DNA of 64,000 nt from contig NZ_JAPEPI010000001.1 in NCBI RefSeq assembly GCF_026340305.1, forward strand, positions 2,418,001 through 2,482,000. Direction: 5' to 3'. A program made the position numbers and the translations under genes. Position 1 is the stretch's first letter. Each line of letters opens with the position of its first letter. This document shows positions 19,478 through 28,123 of the stretch, in pieces. Source of the DNA: Streptomyces sp. NBC_01381 (GTDB lineage Bacteria; Actinomycetota; Actinomycetes; Streptomycetales; Streptomycetaceae). Below the pieces are notes generated by a model. The model searched no databases. It saw nothing but the letters and a program-made list of their open reading frames with translations, and was not told the DNA's origin.

Positions 19478-21397
19478 GTGGGGTCCATTCCGATGCAACG
19501 GGAGACCACTTTCCGTGCGTCCCTCCAGCCGGAGCACCGCCCCGGCCCGCCGGCGGTGGTGCGCACATCGCTGCCCGGCAACCCGATGGCGCCCGCCGCC
19601 GCGCGCAGGTTCGTGCGCGCGGCGCTCGCCGACTGGACCGAACTCGCCGTGCCCGCGGCCGCGGGCATCACCGACCGCCTCGCGGACGACTCGGTGCTCC
19701 TGGCGAGCGAACTCGTCACGAACGCCGTGGTGCACGCGGGCACCACCGTCGAGCTCCTGTGCCGGCTCGACGAGGCAGGCCTGGGCGAGAGCGCCGACGC
19801 CCTGGTCATCGAGGTCTCCGACCACCACCCCGCCCGCGCCGTCCGCAGCGAGCCCGTGCCCCAGCCGCCCGGCACCCCCGAGTACGGCAGGGGCCTGCAA
19901 CTCGTCGCGACCCTCTCCGAGTCCTGGGGCATCACCTACCGCACCGGCACCAAGACCGTCTGGGCCCGCCTCCCCGTCGAGGGCGTACAGGCCGTCCAGG
20001 AGATCGAGTCGTACGCCAGTGAACAGGCCCTGCAGCGCGGGCTGCGCGCCGCCGAGATCCTCGCGCCGCTGCCGAAGCGGATCACGCACGACACGGAGTG
20101 GGTCAACCGCGGCGCGCTCACCTTCCTCGCCGAGGCCTCCGACCTGCTCGCCGGACAGTTCGACGAGGATCTGGTGGCGGCGCTCGCCGGGCAGCTCCTG
20201 GTGCCCCGGCTCGCCGACTGGTGCGCCGTCTGGCTCGACGACGAGACGGAGGCCGCCGGGCGCGGCGTCGGCGCCGGGGAGCCCGGCACCCGCCTCGCCC
20301 GCGTCTGGCACACCAGTGAGCAGCGCATAGAGGAACTGCGCCGCACCTTGGAGAAGGACCCGCCCCGGCTGTCCGACGCGGTCGGCTCCGGCGCGATCCC
20401 CGTGCCCTGGCCCGCCGAGGCGCTGCCCGGCGAGGAGGCCGGCACGGCGCTCGCCTACCGCCTGACCGCGGGCGGACGCGCGCTCGGCACGCTCGTCATC
20501 GGGCGGTCCGGAATGGTGCGCTTCGCCGACGAGGTCACCGGACTCATCGAGGACTTCAGCCGCCGCGTCGCCCTCGCCGTCAGCGCGGCCCGCCGCTACC
20601 AGCGACAGGCCAATATCAGCCAAGTCCTGCAGCGCGGCCTGCTGCCAGGTTCCGTGGCCGAAATTCCCGGCGTACAGAGCGGCATCGTCTACGAACCGCG
20701 GGACAAGGGCGGCCCCGGCGGCGACTTCTACGACGTGTTCCAGGCCGGCAAGGGACGCTGGTGCTTCGCGCTCGGCGACGTCCAGGGCAAGGGCGTCGAG
20801 GCGGCCGTCGTCATCGGCCTCGCCCGGCCCTGGCTGCGGCTGCTCGCCCGCGAGGGCTACCAGGTCGCGGAGGTCCTCGACCGCCTCAACCAGCTCCTCC
20901 TCGACGACGCGACGGAGGCGGCGGACGCGGCCGCCGCGGTGGTCGCGGTGGCGGGCGGCCAGGGCGTGCCGCCGGACGGCGCCACGTCCCGCTTCCTTTC
21001 CCTCCTCTACGGCGAGCTGGTGCCCGTCGAGGGAGGCGTCCGCTGCACCATCGCGAGCGCGGGACACCCGCTGCCCCTCCTGCTCTCCCCCGACGGGGAC
21101 GTCCGGGGAGCGGCCACGCCCCAGCTCCTCCTCGGGGTCGTCGACGACGTGACGTACACGAGTGAGACCTTCGAATTACGGACCGGCGACACGCTCCTCT
21201 GCGTCACGGACGGCGTCACGGAGCGCCGCTCGGGCCGCCACATGTTCGACGACGAGGACGGCCTCGCGGCGGCGCTGGCCGGCTGCGCGGGGCTCGACGC
21301 CGGTCTGGTCGCGGAGCGGATCAAACGACTGGTGCACGAGTTCTCCGAGCGGCCGCCGGACGACGACATGGCGGTGCTTGTGCTGCAGGCGCAGTAG
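19478..21397 (+). CDS. PP2C (SpoIIE/RsbU-type) phosphatase with RsbW-like ATPase domain
   Basis: The protein is 639 aa from GTG 19478, which has CAGGAG at 19465-19470; an upstream GTG 19433 has none. Residues about 20-155 form a HATPase_c_2 domain of the anti-sigma kinase type (SELVTNAVVHAG, GRGLQLVATLSESWG). A GAF-like region (about 195-370) follows, then a SpoIIE PP2C domain with YEPRDKGGPGGDFYDVF, GDVQGKGVEAAVVI and ERPPDDDMAVLVL. Such proteins control anti-anti-sigma phosphorylation. Codon 21176-21178 is TTA, in frame, in FELRT; this would make full translation depend on the bldA tRNA. It is divergent from the poly-HAMP kinase. The architecture is similar to OsaC. Confidence 0.92.
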   Translation: MGSIPMQRETTFRASLQPEHRPGPPAVVRTSLPGNPMAPAAARRFVRAALADWTELAVPAAAGITDRLADDSVLLASELVTNAVVHAGTTVELLCRLDEAGLGESADALVIEVSDHHPARAVRSEPVPQPPGTPEYGRGLQLVATLSESWGITYRTGTKTVWARLPVEGVQAVQEIESYASEQALQRGLRAAEILAPLPKRITHDTEWVNRGALTFLAEASDLLAGQFDEDLVAALAGQLLVPRLADWCAVWLDDETEAAGRGVGAGEPGTRLARVWHTSEQRIEELRRTLEKDPPRLSDAVGSGAIPVPWPAEALPGEEAGTALAYRLTAGGRALGTLVIGRSGMVRFADEVTGLIEDFSRRVALAVSAARRYQRQANISQVLQRGLLPGSVAEIPGVQSGIVYEPRDKGGPGGDFYDVFQAGKGRWCFALGDVQGKGVEAAVVIGLARPWLRLLAREGYQVAEVLDRLNQLLLDDATEAADAAAAVVAVAGGQGVPPDGATSRFLSLLYGELVPVEGGVRCTIASAGHPLPLLLSPDGDVRGAATPQLLLGVVDDVTYTSETFELRTGDTLLCVTDGVTERRSGRHMFDDEDGLAAALAGCAGLDAGLVAERIKRLVHEFSERPPDDDMAVLVLQAQ

Positions 21398-21458
21398 TCG
21401 CGTCAGGGCAGAACGAGGGCGGCTCGGGGATTCCCGGCGGTGCGGGACAATCGAAGGT

Positions 21459-22691
21459 ATGCCTTCCGCACTGCCCGATGGTGAGCCCATGCCCGAGGAC
21501 GGGACGCTGCCCGCGTCCGCCCTGCAGGGGGCGGGGGCCCGTCCGCTCGGCTTCTACCTCCACGTTCCGTACTGCGCCACGCGCTGCGGATACTGCGACT
21601 TCAACACGTACACGGCGACCGAGCTGCGCGGTTCCGGCGGCGTCCTCGCCTCGCGCGACAACTACGCGGACACGCTGATCGACGAGGTCCGCCTCGCCCG
21701 GAAGGTACTGGGCGACGACCCGCGCCCGGTGCGGACCGTGTTCGTGGGAGGGGGTACGCCGACGCTGCTGGCGGCGGGTGATCTTGTCCGCATGCTGGGT
21801 GCCGTACGGGATGAGTTCGGCCTCGCGGACGACGCGGAGATCACTACTGAGGCGAACCCGGAGTCGGTCGGGCCCGAGTACCTGGGCGAGCTCAGGGCCG
21901 GTGGCTTCAACCGCATCTCCTTCGGCATGCAGAGCGCGAAGCAGCACGTCCTGCAGGTGCTCGACCGTACGCACACGCCGGGCCGCCCCGAGGCGTGCGT
22001 GGCGGAGGCCCGTGCGGCGGGCTTCGACCACGTGAACCTGGACCTGATCTACGGCACCCCGGGGGAGTCCGACGCCGACTGGCGGGCCTCCCTCGACGCG
22101 GCGATCGGGGCGGGCCCCGACCACGTCAGTGCCTACGCGCTGATCGTGGAGGAAGGCACCCAGCTGGCGCGGCGGATCCGGCGCGGGGAGGTGCCGATGA
22201 CGGACGACGACGTGCACGCGGACCGGTACCTGATCGCCGATGAGGTGCTCGGGGGCGCGGGATTCTCCTGGTACGAGGTGTCCAACTGGGCCACCTCGGA
22301 GGCGGGGCGGTGTCTGCACAACGAGTTGTACTGGCGGGGGGCCGACTGGTGGGGGGCCGGGCCGGGGGCCCACAGCCATGTCGGGGGTGTGCGGTGGTGG
22401 AACGTGAAGCATCCGGGGGCGTACGCGGGGGCGCTGGCTGCCGGGCGGTCGCCCGGGGCCGGGCGGGAGCTCCTCTCTGCGGAGGACCGCCGGGTGGAAC
22501 GGATCCTGCTTGAGCTGCGGCTGCTTTCTGGGTGCCCTTTGTCTTTGCTCCGCCCTGCGGGTCGGGCGGCGGCGGGCCGGGCGTTGGAGGAGGGGCTGCT
22601 GGAGGCGGGGCCGTTCGGGGAGGGGCGGGCTGTGCTGACCCTGCGGGGGCGGTTGCTGGCGGATGGGGTGGTGCGGGATCTCGTCGACTGA
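21459..22691 (+). CDS. hemW: HemW-like radical SAM heme chaperone
   Basis: The protein is 410 aa. The radical-SAM cluster motif is C39-x3-C43-x2-C46 in PYCATRCGYCDFNTY, with FVGGGTPTLL and the HemN C-terminal domain behind it. It was long annotated as an oxygen-independent coproporphyrinogen oxidase; the HemW subgroup instead binds heme and delivers it to proteins. ATG 21459 follows a -10-like GACAAT (21446-21451) by 7 nt, which suggests a leaderless mRNA. Its neighbours hrcA and dnaJ nearby are its usual context in Gram-positive bacteria. The gene ends just before an intergenic repeat module. Confidence 0.94.
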   Translation: MPSALPDGEPMPEDGTLPASALQGAGARPLGFYLHVPYCATRCGYCDFNTYTATELRGSGGVLASRDNYADTLIDEVRLARKVLGDDPRPVRTVFVGGGTPTLLAAGDLVRMLGAVRDEFGLADDAEITTEANPESVGPEYLGELRAGGFNRISFGMQSAKQHVLQVLDRTHTPGRPEACVAEARAAGFDHVNLDLIYGTPGESDADWRASLDAAIGAGPDHVSAYALIVEEGTQLARRIRRGEVPMTDDDVHADRYLIADEVLGGAGFSWYEVSNWATSEAGRCLHNELYWRGADWWGAGPGAHSHVGGVRWWNVKHPGAYAGALAAGRSPGAGRELLSAEDRRVERILLELRLLSGCPLSLLRPAGRAAAGRALEEGLLEAGPFGEGRAVLTLRGRLLADGVVRDLVD

Positions 22692-22694
22692 GGG

Positions 22695-22901
22695 GTGCGC
22701 CGGCCGCGAGGTGGCCGTCGATCACCGGCTCCGCCGAGTTCGTCCTCAAACGCCGGACGGGCTGAAATACCTGCGGCCGGGAGCGAAGACCACAGGCTGG
22801 GCGGGCGGGCAACTGCCGGGTATCGGGTGGGTGGGCGGGAAAGCTTTCGCCGCGGAGCGGCGGTACGACGGCGCGGCCGACGACGGCGCGTCGGCGGGCT
22901 A
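22695..22901. repeat. Intergenic repeat module, copy 1
   Basis: This fills the gap between convergent hemW and the DUF3097 gene. It contains GAGTTCGTCCTCAAACGCCG, ACGGGCTGAAATACCTGCGG, and then GGTGGGTGGGCGGGAAAGCT followed by a GACGGCGCGTCGGCGGGCT end. About 85 bp (22699-22784) are nearly identical to 60298-60383. The stop codon of the reverse gene forms its right edge. Confidence 0.9.
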
Positions 22902-23714
22902 GGGGGCCGTGACGAAGTCGATCAGTTCTTCCACCCGGCCCAGGAGTTCCGGCTCCAGATCCCGGTAGCTGCGTACCGAGCCCAGGATCCGCTGCCAGGC
23001 GGCGCCTGTATTGGGGGCCCAGCCCAGGGCATGGCAGACGCCCGTCTTCCAGTCCTGGCCCCGCGGCACCCGGGGCCACCCCGCGATGCCCACGGACCCC
23101 GGCTTCACCGCCTCCCACACGTCGATGTACGGGTGGCCGACGACCAGCGCGTGCGCGCTGCTCACGGACGCCGCGATACGGGACTCCTTCGAGCCGGGAA
23201 CCAGGTGGTCCACCAGGACGCCGAGCCGCGCGTCCGGCCCTGGCGCGAACTCCGCGACGATCGCGGGCAGGTCGTCGATGCCCTCCAGGTACTCGACGAC
23301 CACCCCCTCGATACGGAGATCGTCGCCCCAGACCCGCTCCACCAGCTCCGCGTCGTGGCGGCCCTCGACGTAGATCCGACCCGCGCGGGCGACCCGGGCC
23401 CGCGCTCCCGGCACCGCCACCGAACCGGAAGCGGTACGGGTGGGGCGTACCGGAGTGGAGGTGGCCGCCCTCACCAGCGTGACCGTACGGCCCTCCAGGG
23501 AGAAGCCGCCCGGCGTCATCGGGAAGACGCGGTGCTTGCCGAAGCGGTCCTCCAGGGTGACCGTCAGCCCCTCCGCGGTCTTCTCGCAGCGGATCACCGC
23601 CCCGCAGAAACCGGTGCTCAGCTCCTCCACCACGAGGCCCGCATCCGCGGCGACCTCCGGCACGGGCTTCGGCTTCTTCCACGGCGGGGTGAGGTCGGGG
23701 GAGTACTGGCGCAT
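22899..23714 (-). CDS. DUF3097 family protein
   Basis: The protein is 271 aa and matches the actinobacterial DUF3097 family. Features are an N-terminal proline-rich start (SPDLTPPWKKPKPVPEVAAD), a beta-rich middle (VEELSTGFCGAVIRCEKTAE), a Toprim-like segment RIYVEGRHDAELVERVWGDD and an acidic ALVVGHPYIDVWEAV. The Toprim resemblance (Gly-Glu after a beta strand, then DxD-like residues) suggests nucleic-acid chemistry but is unproven. The start is ATG 23714; a -10-like TATCGT on the same strand (23727-23722) ends 7 nt before it, indicating a leaderless transcript. Function is not established. Confidence 0.88.
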   Translation of the reverse strand: MRQYSPDLTPPWKKPKPVPEVAADAGLVVEELSTGFCGAVIRCEKTAEGLTVTLEDRFGKHRVFPMTPGGFSLEGRTVTLVRAATSTPVRPTRTASGSVAVPGARARVARAGRIYVEGRHDAELVERVWGDDLRIEGVVVEYLEGIDDLPAIVAEFAPGPDARLGVLVDHLVPGSKESRIAASVSSAHALVVGHPYIDVWEAVKPGSVGIAGWPRVPRGQDWKTGVCHALGWAPNTGAAWQRILGSVRSYRDLEPELLGRVEELIDFVTAP

Positions 23715-23749
23715 TCGGATGACGATAGGAAGAGGCGGCGCCCCACCGC

Positions 23750-24493
23750 CTACGACACGCCGAAGCGTGCCGCCAGTGTGGCCCGTTGCGCACGGACAAA
23801 CTCCGCATTCACCACGGCTCCGTGCCCGGGGACGTACAACGCGTCCTCCCCGCCCAGGTCGAGGAGCCGGTCGAGCGCCGCCGGCCAGTGCTTGGGGACC
23901 GCGTCGGAACCCGCCTGCGGTTCGCCCGACTCCTCCACCAGATCGCCGCAGAAGACGATCTCGGGGGACGCTTCCGTGCCGGGGACGAGGACCGCCAGGT
24001 CGTGGCCCGAGTGGCCGGGGCCGACGTTCGCGAGCAGCACCTGCACCCCGCCGCCCAGGTCGAGCGTCCACTCCCCGCACACCAAGTGATGCGGGTGGAC
24101 GAGGAGATCGGCCGCCTCGGCTGCGGCATCCAGCGGGACACCGTGCCGTACCGCTGAGTCCCGCAGCTCGTCGCGGCCCTTGGCGAGGAGCGAGTCCAGG
24201 CCCACCGCGCCGTACAGCTCAACCCCCGCGAACGCCGCCGCCCCGAGCACATGGTCGAAGTGCGGGTGGGTCAGGGCGAGATGGGTGACCCGGCGGCCGC
24301 CGCCCAGGATGGTGCGGGCCTGGGTCCGCAGCTCCGCGCCCTCCCGCAGCGTCGCGCCCGCCTCGATCATGAGGGCGGATTCGCCGCCGACGACGAGCCC
24401 CGCCGTGCAGTCCCACACCGGAAGGCGCCGCCGCCCGACATGCGGCGCAAGCCGCTCCCAACCCGCCTCGTCCCATGCCAGCGCCACGTCCAT
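23750..24493 (-). CDS. Metallo-beta-lactamase-fold hydrolase
   Basis: The protein is 247 aa. The metal motif HPHFDH occurs in [19 protein letters not shown], with later ligands in [17 protein letters not shown] and VPGHGAVV. These make a complete binuclear zinc site of the glyoxalase II or quinoprotein relay type. The substrate cannot be told from sequence. There is no signal peptide, so it is cytoplasmic. It lies 35 bp upstream of the DUF3097 gene on the same strand and is divergent from hrcA. Confidence 0.9.
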   Translation of the reverse strand: MDVALAWDEAGWERLAPHVGRRRLPVWDCTAGLVVGGESALMIEAGATLREGAELRTQARTILGGGRRVTHLALTHPHFDHVLGAAAFAGVELYGAVGLDSLLAKGRDELRDSAVRHGVPLDAAAEAADLLVHPHHLVCGEWTLDLGGGVQVLLANVGPGHSGHDLAVLVPGTEASPEIVFCGDLVEESGEPQAGSDAVPKHWPAALDRLLDLGGEDALYVPGHGAVVNAEFVRAQRATLAARFGVS

Positions 24494-24569
24494 AAGCCGA
24501 CGCTAGCCCCCGGCGGACCGGTTGGCAGCCGCTGCCTCGCCCGCTGTTCCGAACCGCGAGGTCCGGCCC

Positions 24570-24600
24570 TTGCCGGGCCCGTACCCGTCGGCCGTACACT
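24570..24600 (+). promoter_or_regulatory. Candidate hrcA-dnaJ promoter
   Basis: TTGCCG (24570-24575) and TACACT (24595-24600) have 19-bp spacing. The CIRCE operator begins 15 bp after the -10, so it covers the early transcribed region, the usual place for HrcA repression. Confidence 0.5.
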
Positions 24601-24614
24601 GGGCGCGGTGAGGA

Positions 24615-24641
24615 CTGGCACTCGCCCGAGGGGAGTGCCAG
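24615..24641 (+). promoter_or_regulatory. CIRCE element (HrcA operator)
   Basis: CTGGCACTC (24615-24623), nine bases, GAGTGCCAG (24633-24641) is a perfect inverted repeat. It differs from the consensus TTAGCACTC-N9-GAGTGCTAA only at outer positions of the arms. It places hrcA and dnaJ under HrcA autoregulation. Confidence 0.93.
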
Positions 24642-24706
24642 GCAGGGGCTCAGGGCAGACAAATGTCAGGGCGAAGCGGTGGACGAATCGGTGGAGGTGT
24701 GCGCGG

Positions 24707-25723
24707 ATGCTCAGTGAACGCAGGCTCGAGGTGCTGCGCGCCATCGTCCACGACTATGTGGGGACGGAGGAGCCCGTCGGCTCCAAGGCCCTCACCGAAC
24801 GGCACAGCCTCGGCGTCTCCCCGGCGACGGTCCGCAACGACATGGCGGCGCTGGAGGAGGAAGGGTTCATCGCCCAGCCTCATACGAGCGCGGGGCGCAT
24901 CCCGACCGACAAGGGGTACCGCCTCTTCGTCGACCGGCTCGCCGGCGTCAAGCCGATGGCGGCGCCCGAGCGCAGGGCCATCCAGAACTTCCTCGACGGT
25001 GCCGTCGACCTCGATGACGTGGTCGCTCGTACGGTGCGTCTGCTCGCGCAGCTGACCCGGCAGGTCGCCGTCGTGCAGTACCCGTCCCTGACCCGCTCGA
25101 CCGTCCGGCACGTGGAGCTGCTCTCGCTGGCCCCGGCCCGCCTGATGCTCGTACTGATCACGGACACCGGACGGGTCGAGCAGCGCATGATCGACTGTCC
25201 GGCGCCGTTCGGCGAGACCTCGCTCGCCGACCTGCGGGCGCGGCTCAACAGCCGGGTCGCGGGCCGTCGCTTCGCGGACGTGCCGCAGCTGGTGCAGGAC
25301 ATGACGGACTCCTTCGACGCGGAGGACCGGGGCACGGTGGCCACGGTGCTCTCCACGCTTCTCGAAACCCTCGTCGAGGAGACCGAGGAGCGGCTGATGA
25401 TCGGCGGAACGGCCAATCTCACCCGCTTCGGACATGACTTTCCCCTCACCATCCGGCCCGTCCTCGAGGCCCTCGAGGAGCAGGTCGTACTCCTCAAGTT
25501 GCTTGGCGAGGCCACGGATTCGGGCATGACCGTACGGATCGGTCATGAGAACGCCCATGAGGGACTCAGCTCCACGTCCGTGGTCTCGGTCGGCTACGGT
25601 TCGGGCAGCGAGGCAGTAGCCAAACTCGGCGTGGTCGGACCGACACGCATGGACTATCCGGGAACGATGGGAGCAGTACGCGCAGTGGCACGTTACGTCG
25701 GACAGATCCTGGCGGAGTCGTAA
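24707..25723 (+). CDS. hrcA: Heat-inducible transcription repressor HrcA
   Basis: The protein is 338 aa. A winged-helix N-terminus ([20 protein letters not shown], then [20 protein letters not shown] and the wing [13 protein letters not shown]) precedes the GAF-like dimerisation domain, which carries [10 protein letters not shown] and [10 protein letters not shown]. HrcA binds CIRCE and is stabilised by GroEL. ATG 24707 has GGAGG at 24693-24697. The stop TAA abuts the GTG of dnaJ, giving one operon, and CIRCE lies 66 bp upstream. Confidence 0.97.
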   Translation: MLSERRLEVLRAIVHDYVGTEEPVGSKALTERHSLGVSPATVRNDMAALEEEGFIAQPHTSAGRIPTDKGYRLFVDRLAGVKPMAAPERRAIQNFLDGAVDLDDVVARTVRLLAQLTRQVAVVQYPSLTRSTVRHVELLSLAPARLMLVLITDTGRVEQRMIDCPAPFGETSLADLRARLNSRVAGRRFADVPQLVQDMTDSFDAEDRGTVATVLSTLLETLVEETEERLMIGGTANLTRFGHDFPLTIRPVLEALEEQVVLLKLLGEATDSGMTVRIGHENAHEGLSSTSVVSVGYGSGSEAVAKLGVVGPTRMDYPGTMGAVRAVARYVGQILAES

Positions 25724-26860
25724 GTGGCCACGGACTACTACGCCGTACTAGGCGTGCGCCGCGACGCTTCCCAGGACGAGATCAAGAAGGCCTTCCGGAG
25801 GCTGGCGCGTGAGCTTCACCCGGATGTGAATCCGGATCCGAAGACTCAGGAGCGCTTCAAGGAGATCAACGCCGCGTACGAGGTGTTGTCGGACCCGCAG
25901 AAGAAGCAGGTCTACGACCTCGGCGGCGACCCGCTGTCCCAGGCGGGCGGCGGCGGTGCCGGCGGCTTCGGGCAGGGCGGGTTCGGGAACTTCTCGGACA
26001 TCATGGATGCCTTCTTCGGTACGGCGTCGCAGCGCGGACCGCGCTCGCGCACGCGCCGTGGCCAGGACGCCATGATCCGTCTGGAGATCGACCTCGACGA
26101 GGCCGCCTTCGGGACCACCAAGGACATTCAGGTCGACACGGCTGTCGTCTGTACGACCTGTAGTGGGGAGGGTGCCGCTCCCGGCACCTCCGCCCAGACG
26201 TGTGACATGTGCCGCGGTCGCGGTGAGGTGTCGCAGGTCACGCGGTCCTTCCTCGGCCAGGTCATGACCTCGCGGCCCTGCCCGCAGTGTCAGGGCTTCG
26301 GCACGGTCGTGCCCACGCCGTGCCCCGAGTGCGCCGGTGACGGCCGCATCCGGTCGCGGCGGACGCTCACCGTGAAGATCCCCGCGGGTGTCGACAACGG
26401 CACGCGGATCCAGCTCGCGGGCGAGGGCGAGGTCGGCCCCGGCGGCGGTCCCGCCGGTGACCTGTACGTCGAGATCCACGAGCTGCCGCACGCCGTGTTC
26501 CAGCGGCGCGGCGACGATCTGCACTGCACGGTGACGATCCCGATGACGGCGGCGGCGCTGGGCACGAAGGTGCCGCTGGAGACGCTTGACGGGCTCGAGG
26601 AGATCGACATCCGGCCCGGTACGCAGTCGGGGCAGTCCGTCCCGCTGCACGGGCGTGGCGTAACGCATCTGCGGGGCGGGGGCCGTGGCGATCTGATCGT
26701 CCACGTCGAGGTGCTCACGCCGACGAAGCTGGACGCGGAGCAGGAGCGGGTGCTGAGGGAGCTTTCGCAGCTCCGGGGCGAGGAGCGGCCTACCGGCCAA
26801 TTCCAGCCTGGGCAGCAGGGGTTGTTCTCGCGCTTGAAGGATGCGTTCAACGGGCGGTAG
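25724..26860 (+). CDS. dnaJ: Chaperone DnaJ (second copy type, HrcA operon)
   Basis: The protein is 378 aa from GTG 25724, directly after the hrcA stop. The J domain has HPD near residue 32 (ARELHPDVNPD), followed by a Gly/Phe-rich linker (GGGGAGGFGQGGFGNF), four zinc repeats (CTTCSGEG, CDMCRGRG, CPQCQGFG, CPECAGDG) and the C-terminal peptide-binding domains. It stimulates DnaK ATPase. Streptomyces carries another dnaJ in the dnaK operon; this hrcA-linked copy is usually called dnaJ2. Heat control through CIRCE is expected. Confidence 0.96.
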   Translation: MATDYYAVLGVRRDASQDEIKKAFRRLARELHPDVNPDPKTQERFKEINAAYEVLSDPQKKQVYDLGGDPLSQAGGGGAGGFGQGGFGNFSDIMDAFFGTASQRGPRSRTRRGQDAMIRLEIDLDEAAFGTTKDIQVDTAVVCTTCSGEGAAPGTSAQTCDMCRGRGEVSQVTRSFLGQVMTSRPCPQCQGFGTVVPTPCPECAGDGRIRSRRTLTVKIPAGVDNGTRIQLAGEGEVGPGGGPAGDLYVEIHELPHAVFQRRGDDLHCTVTIPMTAAALGTKVPLETLDGLEEIDIRPGTQSGQSVPLHGRGVTHLRGGGRGDLIVHVEVLTPTKLDAEQERVLRELSQLRGEERPTGQFQPGQQGLFSRLKDAFNGR

Positions 26861-26871
26861 CGCCTTGCTTT

Positions 26872-26906
26872 TGCCCCCGGCAGTGGATTGCTCCCTGCCG
26901 GGGGCA
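26872..26906 (+). terminator. dnaJ terminator
   Basis: TGCCCCCGGCAG (26872-26883) pairs perfectly with CTGCCGGGGGCA (26895-26906) and is followed by CTTTGTC. Confidence 0.85.
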
Positions 26907-26930
26907 CTTTGTCGTCTGCGGGTCGTTCTT

Positions 26931-26969
26931 GGTTGCTCGCGCAGTTCCCCGCGCCCCTTTCGGGGCGCT
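26931..26969. repeat. Dispersed intergenic repeat (GCAGTTCCCCGCGCCCC family)
   Basis: This is another copy of the element seen at 9609, ending in CGCCCCTTTCGGGGCGC-type symmetry. It lies just after the dnaJ terminator. Confidence 0.85.
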
Positions 26970-27025
26970 ACAGCTAACGGAAGGGGCGATTCGGCCGCCC
27001 GCCCAGGGCATGGCACGATGCGTTC

Positions 27026-28123
27026 ATGTCCACCGCGCTGACCGATCTCTGCCGCTACCCGATCGTGCAGGCCCCCATGGCGGGCGGTGCTTCCTGTCCG
27101 CAGCTCGCCGCCGCCGTGTCCGAGGCCGGGGGGCTCGGCTTCCTCGCCGCCGGGTACAAAACGGCCGACGGGATGTACCAGGAGATCAAACAGCTGCGGG
27201 GGCTCACCGCCCAGCCCTTCGGCGTGAATCTCTTCATGCCGCAGCCCGAGTACGCCGACACCGCGGCCGTCGAGGTGTACCGCAACCAGCTCGCGGGCGA
27301 GGCCAGCTGGTACGAGACGCAGCTCGGTGATCCGGACAGCGGCCGCGACGACGGCTACGACGCCAAGCTCGCCATTCTGATCGACGATCCCGTGCCGGTC
27401 GTCTCCTTCACCTTCGGGTGCCCCACCCGCGACGTCTTCGACGCCTTCGCCCGCGTCGGCACGATCACCGTCGCCACGGTCACCACCCCCGAAGAGGCAC
27501 AGACCGCGCAGTGGTCCGGCGCCGACGCCGTCTGCGTACAGGGCGTCGAGGCCGGCGGCCACCAGGGCACGCACCGCGACAACCCCGAGACGGACGGCTC
27601 CGGGCTCGGCCTGCTCTCGCTCATCGCGCAGGTGCGCGAGACCGTGCAGATCCCCGTGGTCGCGGCCGGCGGCCTGATGCGAGGCGCGCAGATCGCCGCG
27701 GTGCTCGCGGCGGGTGCGGACGCGGCGCAGCTCGGCACGGCGTTCCTGGTCTGCCCCGAGTCGGGCGCGAACGTCCTGCACAAGCAGGCCATGACCAATC
27801 CGCTGTTCACCAGGACCGAACTGACCCGCGCCTTCTCCGGCCGCCCCGCCCGCGGCCTGGTCAACCGCTTCATGCGCGAGCACGGCCCGTACGCCCCCGC
27901 CGCCTACCCCCAGGTCCACCACCTCACCAGCGGACTGCGCAAGGCCGCCGCCAAGGCCGGTGACGCGCAGGGCATGGCGCTCTGGGCCGGGCAGGGGCAC
28001 CGGATGGCACGGGAGCTGCCTGCCGGGCAGCTCGTGGAGGTCCTCGCGGCCGAACTGGCCGCCGCGAAGGCCGCGTTGGCGGCCGGCGGGCAGCAGGGGA
28101 TCCAGCCCGGGGGCCAGGCATGA
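27026..28123 (+). CDS. Nitronate monooxygenase (2-nitropropane dioxygenase family)
   Basis: The protein is 365 aa. An FMN-dependent TIM barrel is indicated by YPIVQAPMAGGASCPQLAAA at the start, CVQGVEAGGHQGTHRD with the catalytic-type His, IPVVAAGGLMRGAQIAAVLA (phosphate loop) and GADAAQLGTAFL. It oxidises alkyl nitronates such as the toxin propionate-3-nitronate. ATG 27026 is preceded at 6 nt by a -10-like CACGAT, so it may be leaderless. It overlaps rsmE by ATGA. Confidence 0.92.
   Translation: MSTALTDLCRYPIVQAPMAGGASCPQLAAAVSEAGGLGFLAAGYKTADGMYQEIKQLRGLTAQPFGVNLFMPQPEYADTAAVEVYRNQLAGEASWYETQLGDPDSGRDDGYDAKLAILIDDPVPVVSFTFGCPTRDVFDAFARVGTITVATVTTPEEAQTAQWSGADAVCVQGVEAGGHQGTHRDNPETDGSGLGLLSLIAQVRETVQIPVVAAGGLMRGAQIAAVLAAGADAAQLGTAFLVCPESGANVLHKQAMTNPLFTRTELTRAFSGRPARGLVNRFMREHGPYAPAAYPQVHHLTSGLRKAAAKAGDAQGMALWAGQGHRMARELPAGQLVEVLAAELAAAKAALAAGGQQGIQPGGQA

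Noticed and set aside
19376..21067. An N-terminal extension of the poly-HAMP kinase by over 500 residues on the minus strand.
   Set aside because: It is antisense to the phosphatase gene, which has clear domains; kinase homology starts at 19375.
25748..28000. A 750-codon open frame antisense to dnaJ and the monooxygenase gene.
   Set aside because: It crosses two real genes and a terminator and shows no protein family features.
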